The notes under the pieces were generated by a model. The model saw only the letters and a program-made list of their open reading frames with translations. It made no database searches and was not told the DNA's origin. Positions 55,303-60,000 of a stretch of 60,000 nucleotides of DNA are shown piece after piece. Numbering within the stretch: the stretch's first letter is position 1; each line of letters starts with the position of its first letter. The translations under genes and the position numbers were made by a program. Source of the DNA: Takakia lepidozioides (Eukaryota; Streptophyta; Takakiopsida; Takakiales; Takakiaceae). The DNA is taken from NCBI GenBank assembly GCA_030704615.1, contig CM060734.1:45712042-45772041 (forward strand). Reading direction: 5' to 3'.

Positions 55303-55379
55303 AAAAATTGGACGTAGTTCTCAAAATTCGTTGCTAGTAGTGCAGAGCAACGCGAAGCCCTAGTTACTTCTTGTATCCT

Positions 55380-55615
55380 CAGAAATCCACCTTGGTTTGT
55401 TGGTTAGGGACCTTCGCTGCATCGCCGAGGTTGGGGGGTCAACTCTCGCTTGTTGCAACTTAGCTGGTTTTGCTTATATTTAAAAACCCTTGAAATAGCT
55501 CTATAAGTAATTAAATAGGCTAGTTGGTTTTGAATTGATGGACTTATTGGTTAGTGGTTTAGCTCGCACCTCTAAGGTTGGTAATTCAAATTGCCGCCGC
55601 ACTGCTCTTTTTAAG
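55380..55615 (+). mobile_element. Two tRNA-like SINE heads
   Basis: First: TTGGTTTGTTGGTTAGGGAC and GGGGGGTCAACTCTC near 55390-55448. Second: TTGGTTAGTGGTTTAGCTCG and TTGGTAATTCAAATTGCC near 55547-55597. Both show A-box/B-box order with about 35-40 bases spacing, but the B-boxes are degraded. Confidence 0.4.
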
Positions 55616-56144
55616 CAGTTTTGATCCTCTCCTTTTATTTCAGTTATACGAAGATTGTTTGATGGGCTGATCTTTTCCTTAGAATGATCTAATTGCTTAT
55701 CTATTCTTGACTCATATAAATTAATGGGGACTAGTAAAAATTAAATAAATCAATATCCCTATCTTTTAAAACATAAATATATACATAAAATCCTTAAAAA
55801 AGAAAACAAATAATTAAGTTGGTTGGTTGAAATTAAATTTTGTTGTTTGCTTAATAACTAATATTTACACTAGGCTATCTCTTTATATATATATCTAAAA
55901 ATCATAATTATTTATCTCGAAGTAATTATACACTCGCCTTACTTATTTCTAGACTACTGTTTTTCTAAATACGTCAATGAGTTAGCACTAACTGTTGGTT
56001 ACAAATTACAAACGCAAATACTTATAACATAGAAAATTTATAAATCCACACTAGCAGCACCCTTGGAGCTAGGCGGTGCCTTCAGGACCTAACCTGGCTC
56101 TGTCTAACACTTACCCTAAATTAAGTATGCAACTGTTAATGGGG
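55616..56144. other. AT-rich stretch without genes
   Basis: No coding or repeat signal beyond A/T runs. Confidence 0.5.
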
Positions 56145-56570
56145 TGAATTAATGGTTGACAACTATCTTCGTCCACGTGGAATAATATATTTTGAAATGA
56201 TAAAAATCTAAAAAAAAAGAATTACTACACATGGAGTAGAAAGTGGTTTCAACCACTTCCCATCACTGAGGTGTCTTTAACCATGAGGTGTCTTTAACCA
56301 CTCATAATTTATCACTATACCCGTCCATGTCGGATATTATCACTATTAATATAAATATTTGATCAAATGTCGAATAATAAATATAAAATTAAATATTACA
56401 CGTGGATTACTCAGTGGTTGAAACCACTTCCAACCACTCCATATGATGCCACCGTGGCATTTCATCGGAATTAACCAGTGGTTACCATTACTTGGAATTG
56501 ATTTATAAAGTGGTAAAAGATAAGAGTGGTTAAGGGGGCCAGTGGTTATTCCGCGTTTTCCTTCTAAGTG
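56145..56570 (-). mobile_element. Truncated CACTA end, same family as 13025-19859
   Basis: Read on the minus strand from 56570: CACTTAGAAGGAAAACGCGG, then TAACCACT, the subterminal ACCACT/AGTGGT repeats, GAAATGCCACGGTGGCATCA, GGAAGTGGTTTCAACCACT and GACACCTCA. This is collinear with 13025-13450. There is one extra T after CACT in the terminal repeat, which may disable it. No partner end is found within the window. Confidence 0.8.
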
Positions 56571-56887
56571 AGGGTAGTGGACAGTTAGAGAAAACGAGAA
56601 GAAAAAATAAATAAAATGTGGAGAATTGGGAGGGCGGGGGGGAGATGTTAAGCTATGCTTATCTATCTCCGATGATAAGCTCGAGCGAGATACAGAAGGC
56701 AAGGATCTGGACTTTCATCATGTGGGATTAAGAAAGATGTGTGACTGTTCAAGAAATTACCTAAGCAAAGGGTTTGTTGCTAGTCCGAACGATGCCCCCA
56801 TGACTGGATGTTCATGACTCATTGGCATATTCACCAATGGCTAAATTTCCACAAAACTGGATTCAATGCATGCACCTGCATGCACCA

Positions 56888-57337
56888 TCAGAAATTGAAA
56901 TTGAAGTTGGTTGTTGCCTGCCCGAGATAGACAGGAGTTGAAAGACCATAAAGAATGCGGACTCTTTTATGTTTTGCTGATGTCAGCATGTACCTCTGTG
57001 CCCTTTTCAAGAGCTTGGAGGCTCCCACACAAAAACCTTGAGGATCGCCCTCCTCTCTATGGTCTTTCCAACCCAAGACTAGGCCTACGTGCCTTCTAAA
57101 AAGAAAATGCCAGTTATGCGGCTTTGGGTGCTTGGGCCAACGCGAGGCACGAGGTGGAGGCTTCAAAGCAACCAAATACGACTCAAACTGCAAGCAACCT
57201 CGAATTTCCCTCACATGTGAAGAAGTCGTGTGCTGCTCTACTTCGGCACAATGACTAAGAATACTCACCGCATGAGCAAGGTGCTCTGGAGGTGGTGGGG
57301 GCTGCAGTATATCTGCTGCCTTACGCTTGGGCACCAT
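56888..57337 (-). other. Unrecognised open frame, 149 codons
   Basis: Starts MVPKRKAADILQPPPPPEHL. After codon 23 the DNA reads GCG|GTGAGTATT, a good splice donor, so the first 69 bases may be exon 1 of a small gene with the rest being intron. The protein matches no family I know. It contains a basic, proline-containing N-terminus only. Confidence 0.3.
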
Positions 57338-57707
57338 GAATATCCCTGTATCCGCCCTTTGCAGCCCACCAGCTTGTGATTCAATTCACAATCAAGAGCG
57401 ACGCCACACCATACTCGAAAGACTACACAGCCACACCCTAGTCAGTTACTGTGCGCAGCTTGCACATTGAAGACTTGCAGCAACACTAGGTGGGATGACA
57501 TGAACACTAACAGCTAAGAAACTCCATAAAAGCTGCAAAGACTAAAACCGGCCTGGAGATTAAATGCATGAGCCTAAACTATGCTACTCCTTAAACAACC
57601 CCTGCCAGATGAAACGTAGGGCGCCAGGCCGAGGCCTTTGCGCAGGAAGTGAGGGTGTAGGGAATTCCAAAAAGGCCTTGATGTGAAATGCAGCGCAATT
57701 CACTTGA

Positions 57708-57782
57708 TCAGATGCCAATTCAATTGAATTGCGATGCCAATTCAATTGAACTAACCCTAATTTGCAATTCAATTGAATTGTA
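57708..57782. repeat. CAATTCAATTGAATTG palindromic repeat
   Basis: Three copies of the near-palindromic unit within 75 bases (57716, 57743, 57765). Confidence 0.8.
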
Positions 57783-57799
57783 ATCTATAATTTTTAACG

Positions 57800-57870
57800 C
57801 AGTTTTGTATATAATATATATAATATATTATCATGTATATGTATATATATATATGTATCGTATACACATA
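57800..57870. repeat. AT-rich simple repeat
   Basis: Runs of TATATA/TATATG units, including (TA)n near 57840-57853. Confidence 0.8.
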
Positions 57871-58013
57871 TACATACGAGAGTATAAGATGAATATACAT
57901 GTTGGCCCGTCTATTCGTGTTGCCCATCCATCCTTTGCTTGTGGTAAGGCCTAAGTCACGACATGAGTCGCGTAGCCTAAAGGAGAGATATATACTACAC
58001 ATATATACTAGTA

Positions 58014-58262
58014 GAGGTATCGTCATTAGGTTGTAGCCCTGTTTGATATATCTACAGAGATATAGTATTTCATTTTACATGAAAAGTTGGCCAAATTAAT
58101 CTATATTTATGCGGAGGTATCGTCATGAGACAGTAGCCCTGTTTAGTATACCACCAGAGGTATAGCGCCTGACTTACAAAGAAACCTGGTCAAATCAGCC
58201 TATATGCAGGTTGAGGTATCATTATGAGGTAGTTGCCCTGTTTAGTATACCTACAGAGGGAT
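58014..58262 (+). repeat. Tandem repeat, period about 100 bp, 2.5 copies
   Basis: GAGGTATC(G/A)T(C/T)AT starts copies at 58014, 58114 and 58213. Each continues with TAG(C/T)-related GCCCTGTTT(G/A)(A/G)TATA and ACAGAG/CAGAGG. Non-coding. Confidence 0.85.
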
Positions 58263-58671
58263 TGGCAACGTACGCATTCTTATCTCTGTTTTTATCCCAG
58301 TCCTCGCTTGTTAGATTCTACAGCTGTTCATCGCGTAGCACTTGGCTACATGATTGTCTATTGTTTCTGGTTTACTCAATAAGAAGAGTGGGATAGAAAT
58401 GTCAAGTGAGTTTTTCATGGTACGTGTCATGGTTGGGTGGACATGAAGAGGCCAATGAAGAGGCAGCAGCAGAGCTGACACATTTGGTAAGGCAACCCTG
58501 TCCATCCTGAGTATGAAGGATGCTGCACCCTCGGAAATACAAGATGCTTCAAGTAAGTTCAAAGAGCTTTCTTCTCTTTCTGGTGTGCTGGATATGTATG
58601 CGGAGGACAACTAATATCACCTTAGGTGCCAAGGGAGAAACAAACAACCAGACCCTATTTCATTTCATTTT

Positions 58672-58675
<4 letters not shown>

Positions 58676-58735
<60 letters not shown>
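58676..58735. repeat. (CT)n microsatellite
   Basis: About 28 CT units with one or two interruptions, after TATTTCATTTCATTT at 58656-58670. That ATTTC context resembles the LINE tails at 34.6 and 35.1 kb. Confidence 0.9.
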
Positions 58736-58736
<1 letters not shown>

Positions 58737-59640
58737 TGTTTCTCCCTGTCCTCTAGGAAGCCTATTGACATTGGGTGGACTTGAAACGGGAGTACATTAA
58801 TGTCTCTATCACTAAATGCCGGCCTTCTGACCTCGTGTCCTTGTTTGTTTCGACCTTAAGCGTTTTGCTTCAGGTAAGGTAGTGCATTGGATTTAGTTGG
58901 AAAACTTGGGGCCTTTCCCTCTTTAGAATATGCCTACACGAGCCATTCCCTGCAACTCCCTGGAGTGTGATCTCTGAATGGTAACAAGCGGACTCCTACC
59001 GCTTGGGGGCAGCCCCTCCGCCCAAATTGGGCAGTCGTATGCTCTGTCTAGTATACTCGGCACTTGGGCTCGGGTTGGTTCCTGTGCTTAAACTTATGGC
59101 CTGCGAAAACAATCAAAAATTTAGCTCCTATCAACATCAACACTCCTCAGGGTGATCCCTGGGAATTGGTTACTTATGCCAAATCTAGGGCTTCATGTGT
59201 ATAATTATCTTTGAATGTGATTGTCCCACTTATTCAGTTAATCACAATTACATACAAGAGCTTGTGTAATTAAAAGTTGGAGAGCTTCCCTACTTAACAC
59301 GGTATTACCAATGAGGTCCAATTGATCAAAATATCTATATTCATGCGTTGCCAAACCACAATACCGAGACATGTAGTAGTGGAGATGAAAACAAGAGATC
59401 GAATCCTTCCCAACCTTTCCAATTTCATAAGCTTGTGCACGGACACGAACCATGTCAGGAATGAGTTCAGCTCCTTTGGTAGGAAGGTCATGCAAACCAC
59501 CTGCACATCGTCACCTTTGATTCCCACGAGGCCCCAAGTCTTGGTTACCAATGTGTCGGGGGTCTTCCCTGAACCGTGGGTCATCAATAAGGTGGCTGGT
59601 CCATCTACATGATCAAACACATCACCACATTAGAATAACA
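58736..59640. other. No firm gene; possible continuation of the DDE-like gene
   Basis: Minus-strand frames at 59620-59294 (GIKGDDVQVVCMTFLPKEL) and 59495-59238 follow the DDE-like remnant. GTAAGCTC...TGTAG borders (about 59701 and 59608) could define an intron between them. No domain recognised in these frames. Confidence 0.35.
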
Positions 59641-59649
59641 TTCCAATGT

Positions 59650-60000
59650 AAATTGTAGCTTAACAATGAAAGTACAAACAAGAGAAAACCATGAGCTTAC
59701 CCATGCAAACGTTCATACTCGCGAAAGAAACGAGCAGGAACATGTGATCGACGATATCAACCGTTTTTATTAATCGTGCAAACTCGATGTCCATTCCAAA
59801 TCTTCACGTATTCATCAACAACTTCTTGTAGTATGGGCATATATACGTCAATAAAAGATTCTCGTTGCCACGGATCGTCCATATCCAATAATCCATCATT
59901 GACCATTGCTTGGAAGCAATTTTTGTAGTAGAACATTACCTTCTCCCATAGATGCCGCCAAAAGTGTTCAATCCTCTAACGTGGTGATTACACCACACAA
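59650..60000 (-). pseudogene. DDE integrase-core-like gene remnant, cut by window edge
   Basis: In one minus-strand frame: RIEHFWRHLWEKVMFYYKNC, FQAMVNDGLLDMDDPWQRES, FIDVYMPILQEVVDEYVKIW, NGHRVCTINKNG, then, after a TGA, YRRSHVPARFFREYERLHG. The order NxRIExxWR...YY--LF...GLLD...F-P-I---L-----WN-HR resembles integrase-core proteins known mostly from animal and fungal genomes, where the E of RIE would be the third catalytic acid. A TAG sits just before RIE, in place of the usual glutamine. At least two stops mark it as a pseudogene. The upstream catalytic aspartates lie outside the window. Confidence 0.5.

Overview
The window is nuclear DNA of a land plant. Four things point that way: spliced plant housekeeping genes (PEX7 and an ELF5/WBP11-type gene), an R2R3-MYB gene related to FOUR LIPS/MYB88, a PPR-DYW pseudogene locus of the PLS type, and dense remains of plant transposons (Ty1/copia, Ty3/gypsy chromovirus, CACTA, LINE, tRNA-derived SINE). 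The style of the PPR repeats and the load of decayed elements suggest a seed-free vascular plant such as a fern or lycophyte; that is an inference. I see no rRNA gene, canonical tRNA gene or CRISPR array.

Layout. 1-6000 is AT-rich and decayed, with fragments resembling a SWIM zinc finger, an RPA1-like single-strand-DNA-binding protein and a Ulp1-type protease, all on the minus strand. 6111-7095 is the integrase tail, chromodomain and probable LTR of a gypsy chromovirus. 7540-20043 is a nest of copia elements: one minus-strand gag with its PBS and LTR start, one plus-strand 3' end with PPT and LTR, and one minus-strand copia whose 5' LTR is split by a CACTA transposon (13025-19859) with clear TIRs and an AAG target duplication. 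That transposon carries a TnpA/TNP1-like spliced gene and an internal LINE fragment, but no recognisable TNP2 transposase. 20530-23735 holds tandem repeats, a LINE ORF1 remnant and a SINE.

24300-46610 is the genic core. A minus-strand R2R3-MYB gene lies at about 25.4-27.95 kb. PEX7, the peroxisomal PTS2 receptor, is complete on the plus strand with 8 exons and 316 codons (30431-34276). LINE debris fills 34.5-39.8 kb. The ELF5/WBP11 homologue runs on the minus strand with 10 exons (46603 down to 40608). All its splice phases agree except for one missing base in a C-run of exon 7, which is either an assembly error or a real frameshift. These three genes are unrelated in function and only share a neighbourhood.

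47.7-60 kb is repeat territory: a strong hairpin, SINE-like units, a PPR-DYW pseudogene locus with internal ~300 bp tandem amplification and a duplicated 3' flank, a truncated CACTA end, several minisatellites, and at the right edge a decayed gene resembling DDE integrases. I did not find a clearly new system. The most informative observations are the nested CACTA-in-copia insertion, the same CGA-to-TGA nonsense change at equivalent positions in several PPR repeats, and the RPA-like plus Ulp1-like pair.
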